Position numbers and translations under genes: made by a program. Under the pieces are notes generated by a model. The model was not told the origin of the DNA, ran no database searches, and saw nothing but the letters and a program-made list of their open reading frames with translations. A DNA stretch of 5,899 bases, taken from contig CAZBZG010000290.1 of NCBI GenBank assembly GCA_964496245.1, forward strand, positions 1 through 5,899. Reading direction: 5' to 3'. This DNA comes from CAZBZG01 sp964496245. GTDB taxonomy: Bacteria > Planctomycetota > SZUA-567. Shown here in pieces: positions 5,879 through 5,899 of the stretch (the first letter of the stretch is position 1; each line of letters begins with the position of its first letter).

Positions 5879-5899
5879 CTCGTGTGCGGTCGGTCGGCG

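Noticed and set aside
1..5899. Defence, toxin-antitoxin, CRISPR or mobile element
   Set aside because: I found no nuclease, integrase, transposase, repeat-spacer array, terminal inverted repeats or tRNA-like attachment site, and base composition looks even across the window.

Overview
The window is about two-thirds G+C and is almost fully coding. It holds five protein genes in two converging blocks: two on the + strand (left) and three on the - strand (right). I see no rRNA, tRNA, CRISPR array, insertion sequence, integrase or phage gene. The genes suggest a free-living bacterium with a Gram-negative-type envelope: there is a lipoprotein with a clear lipobox and a membrane-anchored HEAT-repeat protein. 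The small protein resembling DUF6941, the membrane-tethered HEAT protein and the HAD variant with a DVYGTL motif together recall Planctomycetota, Verrucomicrobiota/Kiritimatiellota or related lineages. That taxonomic hint comes from memory of protein families, not from a search, and should be held loosely.

Left block (2-2358, + strand): the 3' part of a GT4-type glycosyltransferase gene, whose start lies off the left edge, is followed after 2 nt by a HAD-superfamily hydrolase gene. The tight spacing implies one transcript and probably translational coupling. A glycosyltransferase paired with a HAD phosphatase is the usual layout for making a phosphorylated glycoside and then dephosphorylating it. 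The substrate cannot be read from the sequence.

Right block (5867-2494, - strand, in transcription order): a 634-aa membrane-anchored HEAT-repeat protein with a long, highly charged N-terminal tail; a 147-aa protein resembling DUF6941; and a 270-aa lipoprotein carrying one DnaJ-like pair of CxxCxGxG motifs. The first two are 67 nt apart and are probably co-transcribed. The lipoprotein lies 145 nt further on and may also have its own weak promoter. None of the three has an assignable function. Two of them appear to act at the envelope, so a shared scaffold or surveillance role is possible but unproven.

The two blocks meet at 2359-2493, which holds two short hairpins but no classic U-tract terminator. 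The gap at 3896-3962 contains a sequence resembling the dispersed palindromic repeats common in environmental genomes. I found no convincing new defence or mobile system. The most unusual items are the DnaJ-type zinc-binding motif in a lipoprotein and the charged-tail, membrane-tethered HEAT protein next to it.
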